Notes: generated by a model from the letters alone, not told the origin. Counted from the stretch's first letter, positions 45,385-54,605 are shown. The stretch: DNA of 64,000 nt from Chloroflexota bacterium (GCA_014360905.1 JACIWW010000002.1:1-64000); one strand, 5' to 3'. Made by a program: numbers and translations.

Positions 45385-46314
45385 CTAACGTCTCTCCATC
45401 AGAAAACGAGCTACTTCCTCAGCGGTGGGCAACGAAGGTTGCGCGCCCAGTTTGGTGGCTGCTAGTGCACCACAGGCATTGGCAAAGCGCACTGCTTCGG
45501 CGAGTGTTTTTCCCTCTGCCAGAGCTACTGCCAATCCGCCATTGAAGGCATCACCAGCAGCAGTCGTATCCACCACATCTACCGCAAAGCCGGGCACTAG
45601 CTGTTGGAAGTCAGGCGTGACAATTAAGGCTCCCCGCGCACCCAACGTGATGATGACTGTTTTCACGCCCTGCTCGATCAAACAACGCGCTGCAGCTTCG
45701 GCATCAGCGAGGGTGGTGGCTTGGGTAATTTGTCTTGCAGCCAGCAAACTGGCTTCCCCCTCGTTGGGAGTGAGTACATCAACCAAAGCCAGTATATCAG
45801 CCGGTAGTGGACATGCTGGCGCCGGATTTAATACCACACGCACACCAGCACGCTGGGCAATCTCTGCCGCTTGCCACACTGTTTCCAGGGGTGTTTCCAA
45901 TTGGAGTAGCAGGACGTCTGCTGCCTCGATAGCCTCCTTTGCCTGCTGGACATCTTGTGGCGTGAGGTGTGCATTAGCGCCGGATGCTACAGCGATACTG
46001 TTCTCACCATTTGCATCCACGAAAATAAGCGCCACGCCGGAAGCCGCCTCGGGATCAATGGTGATATATTGAGTAGCAATCCCTTCCTGGCGAAAGCCGG
46101 CCAATGCCCGCTCACCGAAGACGTCCTGCCCTACCCGCGCTACCAGGGTGACCTGCGCACCCAGGCGTGCCGCAGCTACCGCCTGGTTGGCGCCCTTGCC
46201 CCCTGCCGCCATGACGAACTCGCCTCCAAGCACCGTTTCACCAGGCGCTGGGATATGCGGCACCCGCACTACCATGTCTGTATTCGAGCTGCCTACGACG
46301 ACTACCTTTGCCAT
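45385..46314 (-). CDS. rbsK: Ribokinase (PfkB family)
   Basis: The 309-residue sugar kinase phosphorylates D-ribose. The first PfkB signature is AGGKGANQAVAAARLGAQVTLVARVG. The second is VVDTTAAGDAFNGGLAVALAEG with the catalytic Asp in AAGD. SNTDMVVRVPHIPAPGETVLG at the start is the ribokinase substrate loop. The ATG at 46314 is preceded by AAAGGGG. It stands alone, divergent from the peroxiredoxin gene. No ribose transporter is nearby, so it may salvage ribose from nucleosides. Confidence 0.92.
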   Translation of the reverse strand: MAKVVVVGSSNTDMVVRVPHIPAPGETVLGGEFVMAAGGKGANQAVAAARLGAQVTLVARVGQDVFGERALAGFRQEGIATQYITIDPEAASGVALIFVDANGENSIAVASGANAHLTPQDVQQAKEAIEAADVLLLQLETPLETVWQAAEIAQRAGVRVVLNPAPACPLPADILALVDVLTPNEGEASLLAARQITQATTLADAEAAARCLIEQGVKTVIITLGARGALIVTPDFQQLVPGFAVDVVDTTAAGDAFNGGLAVALAEGKTLAEAVRFANACGALAATKLGAQPSLPTAEEVARFLMERR

Positions 46315-46419
46315 GTGGCCCCTTTCTGTAGAATTCCTGATTTTGTTCTTATAGTTTACTACAGAAAGCGAGAAAGCGATATAATCCGCTATGAACAAAA
46401 CTCGTAAGGAGGCTCCACC

Positions 46420-46878
46420 ATGCTAAGTATTGGCGAACTCGCACCGGATTTCGAGCTCCTCTCCGATGAAGGGAAGAAAGTCAGGCTTTCTGATTTCCGT
46501 GGCAAGAAAGTCATCCTGTACTTCTACCCCAAAGCAGGTAGCTCAGGCTGAACGGCGCATGCCCAGGGATTCAGGGATGAATCCGCCAAGATAGCTGCCG
46601 CCAACGCCGTGGTCATCGGGGTAAGCCCCGATTCAACGAAAGTATTACAAGAATTCCGCCGCAAGAATGACCTGCCCTTTGTCCTGCTGTCCGACCCTGA
46701 CCATCGGGTCGCTGAAACATACGGCGTATGGGGTGAGAAGAAGATGTACGGCAAAAGCTACATGGGCATTGTCCGCAGCCACTTTGTCATTGCCGAAGAT
46801 GGCCGCGTGATGGATGTACAAATCAAGGTAAGCCCCGAGGACAGTGTCACATTAGCTGTAGCAGCAGTAACTAAATAG
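46420..46878 (+). CDS. Bcp/AhpE-type peroxiredoxin, selenoprotein (Sec encoded by TGA at 46549)
   Basis: The frame from ATG 46420 (ribosome site AAGGAGG) reads MLSIGELAPDFEL, SDEGKKVRLSDF and YFYPKAGSSG. It then meets TGA at 46549-46551 and continues without a gap as TAHAQGFRDESAKIAAANAVVIGVSPDS to a stop at 46878, 152 residues in all. The TGA lies exactly at the peroxidatic Cys of the family (compare TPGCT...FRD), so selenocysteine at residue 44 is the natural reading. A hairpin GGATTC/GAATCC with loop AGGGAT begins 16 nt after the TGA, where bacterial SECIS elements sit. The usual resolving Cys five residues on is Gln. It would reduce peroxides using an external thiol. Confidence 0.9.
46552..46590 (+). 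promoter_or_regulatory. Putative bacterial SECIS element
   Basis: Directly after the in-frame TGA, GGATTC (46567-46572) pairs with GAATCC (46579-46584) around a 6-nt loop AGGGAT that offers the GG expected by SelB. Weaker outer pairs involve GGC and GCC. Distance and loop fit bSECIS rules. Folding with a SECIS tool would test it. Confidence 0.7.
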
Positions 46879-46988
46879 CCCAGCGCCCTCTCCGCACAGG
46901 CACAAGCGGCGAAAGCGGCTGTGACTCAGTCATATTCATGCTGCGAAGCGGCGCAGTATCCCCTGCGCATTTCCTTTGCTCTGCATTG

Positions 46989-48293
46989 TTACCGGAAGAG
47001 CACGGGCAATGCCAAAATCAAGAAGATAGTCCAACCGATATAGGCTATTGCCCCTGTTCCAATGGCGAATTGCATGGCATGAATCCAGTGTTCGTTGCCT
47101 TTTTTGAGTTGCCGGTAGATGAGCTGGACCAGGATGCCAATGTTGATACTGTTCCAACCAATCACGGTAAGGCGGTTAGGGGTGATTGCTCCCTGAAGTG
47201 TCCGATAGATAGTAGCAGACAAAGCATAGACACTGATCAGCACGGCCAAGATAGCCAGAGCTAGAATGCCAGTCCGCAGCGCTCTCTCGTGTTCAGGGGT
47301 CAGGGCGCTTTCATGCACAGGTGTCGCCCCAATCAATAGACCCAGGATAGCAAAAAGCATAGCATTGTACACGATCAAGATATCCCGGCTGCGAAACGGG
47401 GCCATGAAGTTGAAGGGAATGACGCACAGATAAATGACCAGCACGAGCAAGGTCAAGGGCAAGAGCAAGCGCATCAGTGTGGAAATCAACTTGCTCAGCC
47501 CTTGCTCGAATCGCTGCGCTGTGGGGCCTAGCTGAGGGTTATATACGCTGGCCACGGCCATCACCGGTATCGCTCCTCCGCCACCTACTGCCAACAGACG
47601 CATGACCGCATCGGACAAGCGCAGGCCCAATGCCTCAAATAAACCGTAGGTGATGATAACGAAGACACCCCCTGCCGCAGCAAAAACCCCCATGGTGATG
47701 AACGCTTCCATTGCTTTGGCCAGGAACGCAAAACGATCCGCATGCTTAGATCGTAGCCCTAGAATGTGCAAGCCTACTCCGATCCAGGCCAGCAGTGGCA
47801 AGTGCAACATCGCGATGATTTTGTATTGTTCGCGATGGGGCAACCAGGCAAAAACGCTTGCATAAAGCAAAAAGCCCAACACCCCCAGCAAAATGGGCCA
47901 TACTCGTGCGAGCGATTTCCCCGCCGCCAGGGTCAAGAACAAAATGACAAAGCAAGCCTCAATGGGTGCCCAAGCGATGGCGAGGAAGGGAGTGCGATCG
48001 GGAAAAACCAAACGAGGGTCACTGAGCAGCCAGAGGATCAACCCAGCCACAATGCCTAGAGGGACAGCCAGTTTCCAATGGGTGTCTGCATGGACTGCTG
48101 GCAAGGCAAAGGATTCTGCCTGCAAGCGGTGATACCAGGCAGCATACAGGATATTGTCAGGAGATTCCTGGTAGCACGCGAATATATCGCCTGCAAATTC
48201 TGTGGACTCATTTTGACGCCGCGCCTTTTGGTAGAGCATTTCCAATGTATGCGGATCATGTTGAGCGGCGCGAATCTCTGCAATATATTTCAT
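46989..48293 (-). CDS. Polytopic membrane protein of unknown function
   Basis: The 434-residue protein begins with an amphipathic cytoplasmic part of about 70 residues (EIRAAQHDPHTLEMLYQKARRQNESTEF, then YAAWYHRLQAE). About ten transmembrane helices follow, in two groups. Between them is a segment with LRLSDAVMRLLAVGGGGAIPVMAVASVYNPQLGP. The overall layout resembles DUF4153-type membrane proteins, but the match is not firm. The N-terminal part fits a small helical interaction domain. It is convergent with the selenoprotein gene. Confidence 0.7.
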   Translation of the reverse strand: MKYIAEIRAAQHDPHTLEMLYQKARRQNESTEFAGDIFACYQESPDNILYAAWYHRLQAESFALPAVHADTHWKLAVPLGIVAGLILWLLSDPRLVFPDRTPFLAIAWAPIEACFVILFLTLAAGKSLARVWPILLGVLGFLLYASVFAWLPHREQYKIIAMLHLPLLAWIGVGLHILGLRSKHADRFAFLAKAMEAFITMGVFAAAGGVFVIITYGLFEALGLRLSDAVMRLLAVGGGGAIPVMAVASVYNPQLGPTAQRFEQGLSKLISTLMRLLLPLTLLVLVIYLCVIPFNFMAPFRSRDILIVYNAMLFAILGLLIGATPVHESALTPEHERALRTGILALAILAVLISVYALSATIYRTLQGAITPNRLTVIGWNSINIGILVQLIYRQLKKGNEHWIHAMQFAIGTGAIAYIGWTIFLILALPVLFR

Positions 48294-48405
48294 GCTCTGG
48301 TCTCCTTAGATACCGAATTTGACTCACGCTGTCTGGTCAATCTAGAGACGTGGGCATGGAGGAAAAGGTTCCAGCCACTGACTCCGTCATGCCTTTTGTG
48401 GGCGC

Positions 48406-49167
48406 TCACTCCGCCGGGACGCCAACAGGAATCAGGTAGAGTGGCTTTTCTGCAGCAGGCAGGTGCAGCGCGGAAGCCACTGCTTCATCGTAAAATGCTC
48501 CGATGACCACCGCGCCCAAATCCAGGGCGACTGCCTGCAAGAGCAAGTTCTGTGCGGCATGCCCAGCTTCTAACTCGACGTATCGTTCCGCGCGGTCTCC
48601 GTACTTGATCTGCGTCCGCCTGTAAACAGCGGTGATAATGAAGATGACCGATGCTTGAGCCAGCGCTTCCTGGTACAGGCCGGCAGCCCATAATGCGCGG
48701 CGGATATCCTCTTGAATCGTCACCTCCACGCTGTGACCATGAGGTAGGTAGTGATATACGCCATCGGCTTTGGCTGCATAGAGCTCCAGGGGATATAGTG
48801 CGCCAGCAGAGGGAGCCGTACGCCCACCCCACGAACGGGTCACCCCCTGCGCTGCCCAGAAGAGTTGGGCAATATCTTGCCAGTTCAACGGGCTGTGCCT
48901 GTACATGCGCACGGACCGCCGCCTGAGCAGAGCCTCTTCCAAAGACAGCGGCCCTTTGGTGCGCGGCGGTGGTAGAGAAATCTCCTTAGCCTGTGTGGAC
49001 GGGGTAACCGCAGCAGTGGCATGCATCGGGGTTTCAGTTGGTCGTGGCGGTTCCACAGGTGCTGGCGTCTCCTTCCGCTTGCAGGCGCTCGGCAGCTCGC
49101 TGCCCAGTAGGGTGATCATCCCAGTCAGTGCCAGCCGATGCAAGAACCAACGCCGTGACAGATTCAT
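48406..49167 (-). CDS. SagB-type nitroreductase-family oxidoreductase, Tat lipoprotein
   Basis: The 253-residue protein belongs to the FMN-dependent SagB/ThcOx branch of nitroreductases (LLRRRSVRMYRHSPLNWQDIAQLFWAAQGVTRSWGGRTAPSAGALYPLELYA). It ends AAQNLLLQAVALDLGAVVIGAFYDEAVASALHLP. The N-terminus MNLSRRWFLHRLALTGMI has a twin-arginine motif (R5-R6) and a possible lipobox ending in Cys29 (LPSAC), followed by a Thr/Pro spacer. It is therefore probably exported folded with its flavin. The ATG at 49167 follows AGGTAAAG; an ATG further upstream at 49212 is also open. Confidence 0.85.
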   Translation of the reverse strand: MNLSRRWFLHRLALTGMITLLGSELPSACKRKETPAPVEPPRPTETPMHATAAVTPSTQAKEISLPPPRTKGPLSLEEALLRRRSVRMYRHSPLNWQDIAQLFWAAQGVTRSWGGRTAPSAGALYPLELYAAKADGVYHYLPHGHSVEVTIQEDIRRALWAAGLYQEALAQASVIFIITAVYRRTQIKYGDRAERYVELEAGHAAQNLLLQAVALDLGAVVIGAFYDEAVASALHLPAAEKPLYLIPVGVPAE

Positions 49168-49212
49168 CTTTACCTGTTCCATACGAGTGAAATAAGGCAT
49201 CATGCTCTCCAA

Positions 49213-49636
49213 TCATCTCAACAGAAAAGCAGGCCATCGTAGTAGGGAGGACGGTTTCCTAACAATTGTAGCAGAGAAAATCTAGTCGACAAAGCTACAT
49301 CACTTGCTCACATCGTCCGTGGTTAGAAATTGCTCTAAACGAACGGAGTGTGTGCTTGCTTCTCCAAAAGCGCCCCAGGGATGATGGAGCTCATGGATGC
49401 CATAAACAAGTTTTCGCAGGTGGCTAGCAGCAGGTGTGCAGCGCGGCCTCTATCGAAGTTTGGCGAATGTAGGGCTCGCGTTTCTTTTATTTTGCCATAG
49501 GGCTATCTGCTTATCATCTTCTCAAACTCGAGCGACAATACCTGCAACCACCTGGGACATTTTTGTGATTGTCCTAAATGCGATATACTTTTAGAGGGGG
49601 AGGGCGGTTGGCTTGCCGTGAGTGGGTTGAGTGCTG
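49213..49636. other. Intergenic region with divergent promoter candidates
   Basis: About 420 bp between divergent genes. A leftward promoter is TTTGTC (complement of 49288-49293), 17 bp, TACAAT (complement of 49265-49270). A weak rightward -10 TATACT lies at 49584-49589 with a poor -35. No gene or RNA structure was recognised in between. Confidence 0.5.
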
Positions 49637-50815
49637 ATGGACAGGGATAGTGGATTTTCCAAATTGACACGGCGTGAGTTTCTGGCAAAGGGGTGTGCGG
49701 CGGCATTGGCGACGGTGCTAGGCTTGCCGGCAGCGAGCGCATGCGCCCTTGCGTTGCCAGCCCCAACTCAGGAGCCCATCGCGCGCACTCCCACTTCCAT
49801 AGGATTGCGCGAGGCGATGCATTATCAGCGTCGGGAAGATGGTCGGGTGCATTGCCAGATCTGTTTCCGTGAGTGCATTGTCTCCGAAGGGCAGCTTGGC
49901 TTTTGTCGCAACAAGAAGAATGTCAACGGAACGTACTATTCCCTGGTCTATGGCCTGCCATGCGCATTGCAATTGGACCCGATTGAGAAAGAACCCGTCT
50001 TTCACATGTTGCCGGGAAGCAGCATCTTGGGTGTGGGCACTGCCGCGTGCAATAGCCGTTGCAAGTTTTGCCAGAATTGGGAGATGTCGCAGCACACTCT
50101 TTGGGAGACACTCAATTACCGCACTACTCCTGCTGAAGCAGTGGAGCGAGCTCTGTCTCTGGGTTGTGCTGCCATTTCTTTCACCTACAATGAGCCAACG
50201 GTCTTTTACGAGTATGCCTATGACATCGCTACCATTGCTAGGGACCAAGGCCTGCGCGTCATCTGCCATACCAATGGCACCATGCTGGCAGCACCGCTGC
50301 AGCAGTTGCTCGAACGGCTGGATGCCATTACCGTTGACCTCAAGGCGTTCACTTCCGAGTTCTATCAGCAGGTTTGTACCCTTGACCTTGAACCCGTGCT
50401 ATTCACTTTGAAGCAGATTGCCCGCTCGGGAGTCCATCTGGAGATCGTGAATCTGGTTATCCCAACCCTGAACGATAACCCCGATGATATCCGCAGGATG
50501 TGTCAGTGGATTGCGGAGAATTTGGGGAGGGAGGTGCCGCTGCATTTTACGCGCTTCTTCCCCGCCTACAAGATGCAGCATTTGCCTGCCACGCCTATTG
50601 AGACGCTGGAAAAAGCGGTGGCGATTGCGGACCAGGTTGGTCTGCAGTACGTTTACCTGGGCAATGCCCCTGGCCACAAGCGCAACAGCACCTTCTGCCC
50701 CAAGTGTGGTGAACTGCTCCTCCTCCGCCTGCACTTTTCGGTGCTGGAGAACAACCTCGTGGATGGCAAGTGTCGCTCCTGCGGCTACCCTATAGCGGGC
50801 GTGTGGGAGGCCTAG
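49637..50815 (+). CDS. AmmeMemoRadiSam-system radical SAM enzyme with Tat leader
   Basis: The 392-residue radical SAM enzyme carries the 4Fe-4S motif C138-x3-C142-x2-C145 (AACNSRCKFCQNW). It also has the family blocks HCQICFRECIVSEGQLGFCRNK and AISFTYNEPTVFYEYAYD, and a C-terminal zinc-ribbon-like CPKC...CRSC. The family usually partners with AMMECR1 and MEMO proteins; these are not in this window. The N-terminus LTRREFLAKGCAAALATVLGLPAA is a textbook twin-arginine leader, odd for an enzyme that needs cytoplasmic SAM. Either the leader is a membrane anchor or the annotation of similar proteins hides a real export. Confidence 0.9.
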   Translation: MDRDSGFSKLTRREFLAKGCAAALATVLGLPAASACALALPAPTQEPIARTPTSIGLREAMHYQRREDGRVHCQICFRECIVSEGQLGFCRNKKNVNGTYYSLVYGLPCALQLDPIEKEPVFHMLPGSSILGVGTAACNSRCKFCQNWEMSQHTLWETLNYRTTPAEAVERALSLGCAAISFTYNEPTVFYEYAYDIATIARDQGLRVICHTNGTMLAAPLQQLLERLDAITVDLKAFTSEFYQQVCTLDLEPVLFTLKQIARSGVHLEIVNLVIPTLNDNPDDIRRMCQWIAENLGREVPLHFTRFFPAYKMQHLPATPIETLEKAVAIADQVGLQYVYLGNAPGHKRNSTFCPKCGELLLLRLHFSVLENNLVDGKCRSCGYPIAGVWEA

Positions 50816-50937
50816 CTGCTATTGTCACTTCACTGCAAGGCTGATCCTTTGCTGGTATCCTTTGAGCATCGGAATGGCCTAGCAGGTATAGCTCATTCTC
50901 TCGGTGAGGGCGTGATAGAGACAGGGATTGAGCAGTT

Positions 50938-53232
50938 CTAAGTATTCATTGACAGCAAAGCCAGGCTACATGCCTTCAGCATGACGACGAAAAGGCAGGT
51001 CTCGGTCGCCCCCAGGACCGGGAGCAGTGCAATGCCTACCGCCACCGCGCCCAAGAAGGCACCAATCAGGTCTGCCGCATAGAGGACGCCGGCAGTGTAA
51101 CCAGGTTCGCCTCGTATGGACAGGTGCAGTTGGCTGGACAGCGGGAATTGCAGCCCTACCAGGCATCCCCCCAGTCCGTTCAGCAGCAAAAGCGCAGGGG
51201 GCACAGCCCCAGTAGTGATAGAAGAGGAAAGCCATTTCAGCAGCAAGGGAAGGGTGCACCAGTAAGCGATTAGAGCGAATTCGGAACGGATAAGCGCCTG
51301 TCGCCTTTTGCCATCCGCAAAAGCGCCTTTTGCGGTTGTCATCCATCCCCCAAGGGCTAATCCCGCCATGAAGGCAGCCACGATCAGTCCAACGTACTGG
51401 TACACGTACCCGTACAGCGCCTGGAAGACGAAAACGATCATCAAATCGCAGACCATGCCGGTGAACCCAGTGGTGGCTACGACCACAGAGATTGTGAATC
51501 CTTTCCACCTAGAATGGAGCCTCTGTGCCAGCGTGATAAGAGCGAAAAGCAGCGCAAGTAACAAGCACCAATGCCCGAGGCGAATCTGGCGGATAGTGCT
51601 CAGCAGGCGGTACGTAGTGGGGGCAAATATCTCGCTCCAATAGGCTAGGCCGTAGAGCACGCCTGTCGGGTGGAGGTCGTGGTTGGGGCTGATCGCCCCG
51701 TCCACTTGCAATGCCTGCTGGAACCAGGCCAGGCGCTGAGGGTCGAAACGCACTCGCAAATGCTCCTCCGTGATAAAGCGAGTGGGCAGTGCTCGTGTGT
51801 GCCAGGTAGCCATCAGTGCCTTTGGCGTCTGCGATGCCAAAGGCAAAGAAGGGGATGCTAACCACAGAACAGTATCGCCCGGAATGGGACGTACGTCCGG
51901 GAACACTTTTTGCAGCCCATTGCGTACCATGAGGTTCAGATCGCGCATCGCCGATCCTACATAAGTGAGGGAGCCCGGAAGGGTGAAGATCGCTAGACCG
52001 CTTTTATCCAGCACCCACTGCACCAATTGGAAGAATTCTTCGGTATAGAAGCGATTCAACTCCAAGGTCGAGGGATAGGGCAGGTTCACCAGCACGATGT
52101 CATATCCATGCACGAAAGCCTTGCTTTGGCGTCCCAATTGGTTCAGGAGCAACCGTCCATCCATTTTATGGACGCGCAGCCTTGCGTCCTGCAACTCTTG
52201 CCTGGTCAAGTCGGTGGGAAAGGCACGCACTGCTTCGATCACTAAGGGGTCTAGCTCCGCATAGTCCACGTACTCTATATTATACTTGAAGATTTCGAAC
52301 AACACCCCGCCTAGTCCCCCGCCAATGACCAGTACACGGCGGGGATAAGGATGAAAAAGCAAGGACAGGTGAACGGTCTCTTCTACTGTGATGATGTCTG
52401 GGAAAGGAGTAGTCAAGAGGGGGGTGCCATTGGAGAGAAAGGTGTACTGTCCAAGTAGCTGGGTTACGGCGACGTTGCCATAGGGCGAGTCTCGATCATA
52501 CACGATGTGATAGGTACCGCCCCAGCGCAGTTGCACCAGGGAATAGTGCAGTGCAGGAGCCAGTGGAGACAGAGAAAGGACGAGGCACAGCATAGTTGCC
52601 AAACCTGTGGCTGCTAACCAAAGCCGGCGCTGGGACAAATGAGGAGCATCATACAGGAGCCACAGCACCGTTGCCAAACCAAGCGACGAAAGCAACAATG
52701 CAATTTGGGTGGGATTGAAGCGGGGGACAAGGAGGAAGGCCAGAATGACACCGCCACCCATCGCTCCAGCAGCCTCATGAATATAGAGTCGTCCTACCAA
52801 GGCATGGTCCTGCGGCTTGCTCCCCGCGCAGGCAGCACAACCCACACTGAACATGGCACCGTGCACAGCACTGAGCGGAGCGAGCAGCAATAAGGAGGTC
52901 CAAAATATGGCGGCGAAACCTAAGGCTTCTCCCGGAGCTACTGCTGCTAACCGGCGTACCAGGTAGCCCGCACAGATGACCAGGAAAAGCAGGACGGCAA
53001 ACAACATCTGCAGGAGGATAAACGACTGAAACGCATCTCTGAGCTTTGGTGACAGGCGGCCAGCGACATGGCTACCAAACGCCTCGGCCAGCATCCAGTT
53101 GGCTAGGATCAGCCCAATGGATAGCTCATTGCCCGAAAAGCTCACCAGCAACAGGCGGATGAGCAGTCCTTGGGCAGCCGCGATATTCAAGCCCATCGTG
53201 ACAAAAGCCCACTCTATCCTTTGTTTGGTCAT
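50938..53232 (-). CDS. Membrane-fused spermidine synthase homologue
   Basis: The 764-residue protein has about seven N-terminal helices and a central methyltransferase-like domain of the spermidine synthase family. That domain has DRDSPYGNVAVTQLLGQYTFLSNG, FHPYPRRVLVIGGGLGGVLFEIFKY, ELDPLVIEAVRAFP and KMDGRLLL. About seven C-terminal helices follow. The catalytic Asp expected in the D-x-x-D-P segment is Asn here (IVLVNLPYPST), so ordinary aminopropyl transfer is doubtful. Similar multi-domain proteins are widespread but uncharacterised. A single gene on the minus strand, convergent with the radical SAM gene. Confidence 0.85.
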   Translation of the reverse strand: MTKQRIEWAFVTMGLNIAAAQGLLIRLLLVSFSGNELSIGLILANWMLAEAFGSHVAGRLSPKLRDAFQSFILLQMLFAVLLFLVICAGYLVRRLAAVAPGEALGFAAIFWTSLLLLAPLSAVHGAMFSVGCAACAGSKPQDHALVGRLYIHEAAGAMGGGVILAFLLVPRFNPTQIALLLSSLGLATVLWLLYDAPHLSQRRLWLAATGLATMLCLVLSLSPLAPALHYSLVQLRWGGTYHIVYDRDSPYGNVAVTQLLGQYTFLSNGTPLLTTPFPDIITVEETVHLSLLFHPYPRRVLVIGGGLGGVLFEIFKYNIEYVDYAELDPLVIEAVRAFPTDLTRQELQDARLRVHKMDGRLLLNQLGRQSKAFVHGYDIVLVNLPYPSTLELNRFYTEEFFQLVQWVLDKSGLAIFTLPGSLTYVGSAMRDLNLMVRNGLQKVFPDVRPIPGDTVLWLASPSLPLASQTPKALMATWHTRALPTRFITEEHLRVRFDPQRLAWFQQALQVDGAISPNHDLHPTGVLYGLAYWSEIFAPTTYRLLSTIRQIRLGHWCLLLALLFALITLAQRLHSRWKGFTISVVVATTGFTGMVCDLMIVFVFQALYGYVYQYVGLIVAAFMAGLALGGWMTTAKGAFADGKRRQALIRSEFALIAYWCTLPLLLKWLSSSITTGAVPPALLLLNGLGGCLVGLQFPLSSQLHLSIRGEPGYTAGVLYAADLIGAFLGAVAVGIALLPVLGATETCLFVVMLKACSLALLSMNT

Positions 53233-53576
53233 GTTTCTCTCTTTTCATTGGGTATTATACAGCGTTTGATGCGCGCACAGTTTTTATTTCTTCCATATCT
53301 CCACAAAGACATTTGCCAGAAAGCTGCTTCACGCGCTATGCCCATATGCTTTGTGCAGCAATCAATTAGACAAAGGGGGACACTCACTGGGGATTGTGAA
53401 TTCCACTACTTATCCGCTGATCAAGAAGATGTATGTTGAGATAAGCGAGGGAGCGGCTTGCACAGTGCAAGCCGCTATAATCATTTCGATGAGGATGTGT
53501 TTGGATGGGCTCAACCTGGTGCTCAGCATATTGCGCGTATCAGGTAGAGCCACATCTTACCCGTAACTATAATGGC
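53233..53576. other. Intergenic region with a 25-bp perfect palindrome
   Basis: 344 bp between the spermidine-synthase homologue and the kdgK-like gene. AGCGGCTTGCAC-A-GTGCAAGCCGCT (53452-53476) is perfect over 12 bp per arm around one central base. On the minus strand it lies about 100 bp after kdgK and could end that transcript, but no T-run follows. A TATAAT (complement) about 20 bp before the spermidine-synthase homologue start may be its -10 box. Nothing else is evident. Confidence 0.55.
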
Positions 53577-54605
53577 TTAGCGGAGGACCCATCCTGAAGC
53601 GTCGCCCGTCATGATGGCTTTGACCTCATCTGGCGTTGAAAGGTTAAAATCGAATTCAATCGAATGCTTTAGACAGGAGGCTGCCGTCGCGAATTCCAGA
53701 GCAGTGTGGTCGTCCATACCATGTAGCAGTCCATAGATCAAGCCTGCTGCAAAAGAATCACCGGCTCCAATGCGATCAACGATCTGGATGGTGTACTTTT
53801 TTGCAATAGAAATTTCGCCGTTCGAATATAGCAACCCAGACCAATTGTTGACTGAAGCGGATATAGGCTCGCGGAGAGGAATAGCGACTTTTTCGAATCC
53901 AAAGGTACCGCTGAGGTTATGTGCGAGCATCGCGTACGCTTCCGTATCGGGTTTGACCCCCACAATGCTGCTTTTATCCATCTTGATGCCGAGTGCTTTT
54001 TCGCTGCTCTCCTCATTTGCGAAGAGGATATCAACATACTGCATAAGCGGGCGCATTGTTTCTTGTGCTTCTTCCGGTGTCCAAAGGCTCTTACGGTAGT
54101 TCAGGTCGCAACTTACTTTAACTCCTTGTTGTTTGGCTGTGATGCACGCTTTCTCGCAGATCTTGGCACAGTTTTCCGATAGTGCGGGTGTAATGCCAGT
54201 GAAATGGAACCAATCAGCGCCATTTAGTATTTCATCCCAATTAAACTCGTCAACAGATGCCTCTGAGAATGCCGAATGCTTGCGGTCATAAATAACGCGT
54301 GATGGGCGTTGCGATACACCTCGTTCAAGATAGTACAGACCGATGCGTTCACCACCGAAAGTGATATGCGAGGTGTCCACTCCAAACATGGCTAGTTTAC
54401 GCAACGCGCATTTTCCGATGTCATTATCAGGTAACTTGGTCACCATGCACGCGTCCATGCCCATATAACTTAGGGTAATGGCTATGTTGGCCTCCGCTCC
54501 AGTATAGTTCACTATGAACCTGTCCGCTTGTGCAAATCTCAGATACCCCTCGGTTGATAACCGGACCAATATCTCTCCCAAGCCCACGAAACGTTTTTTA
54601 GTCAC
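53577..54605 (-). CDS. kdgK: 2-keto-3-deoxygluconate kinase (PfkB family)
   Basis: The 342-residue sugar kinase phosphorylates 2-keto-3-deoxygluconate to KDPG. It shows the PfkB marks: FVGLGEILVRLS, NYTGAEANIAITLSYMGMDACMVTKLPDNDIG and the catalytic region VDRIGAGDSFAAGLIYGLLHG. The start is the GTG at 54605, which overlaps the stop of the KDPG aldolase gene (GTGA) and has GGGAGG upstream, so the two enzymes are coupled. With the aldolase it forms the lower Entner-Doudoroff branch for sugar acids. KDGal kinase is the alternative. Confidence 0.88.
   Translation of the reverse strand: MTKKRFVGLGEILVRLSTEGYLRFAQADRFIVNYTGAEANIAITLSYMGMDACMVTKLPDNDIGKCALRKLAMFGVDTSHITFGGERIGLYYLERGVSQRPSRVIYDRKHSAFSEASVDEFNWDEILNGADWFHFTGITPALSENCAKICEKACITAKQQGVKVSCDLNYRKSLWTPEEAQETMRPLMQYVDILFANEESSEKALGIKMDKSSIVGVKPDTEAYAMLAHNLSGTFGFEKVAIPLREPISASVNNWSGLLYSNGEISIAKKYTIQIVDRIGAGDSFAAGLIYGLLHGMDDHTALEFATAASCLKHSIEFDFNLSTPDEVKAIMTGDASGWVLR

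Noticed and set aside
46549-46551. TGA read as a nonsense mutation making a peroxiredoxin pseudogene
   Set aside because: It lies exactly at the catalytic Cys position, the rest of the frame is fully conserved and a SECIS-like hairpin follows; Sec is the simpler reading.
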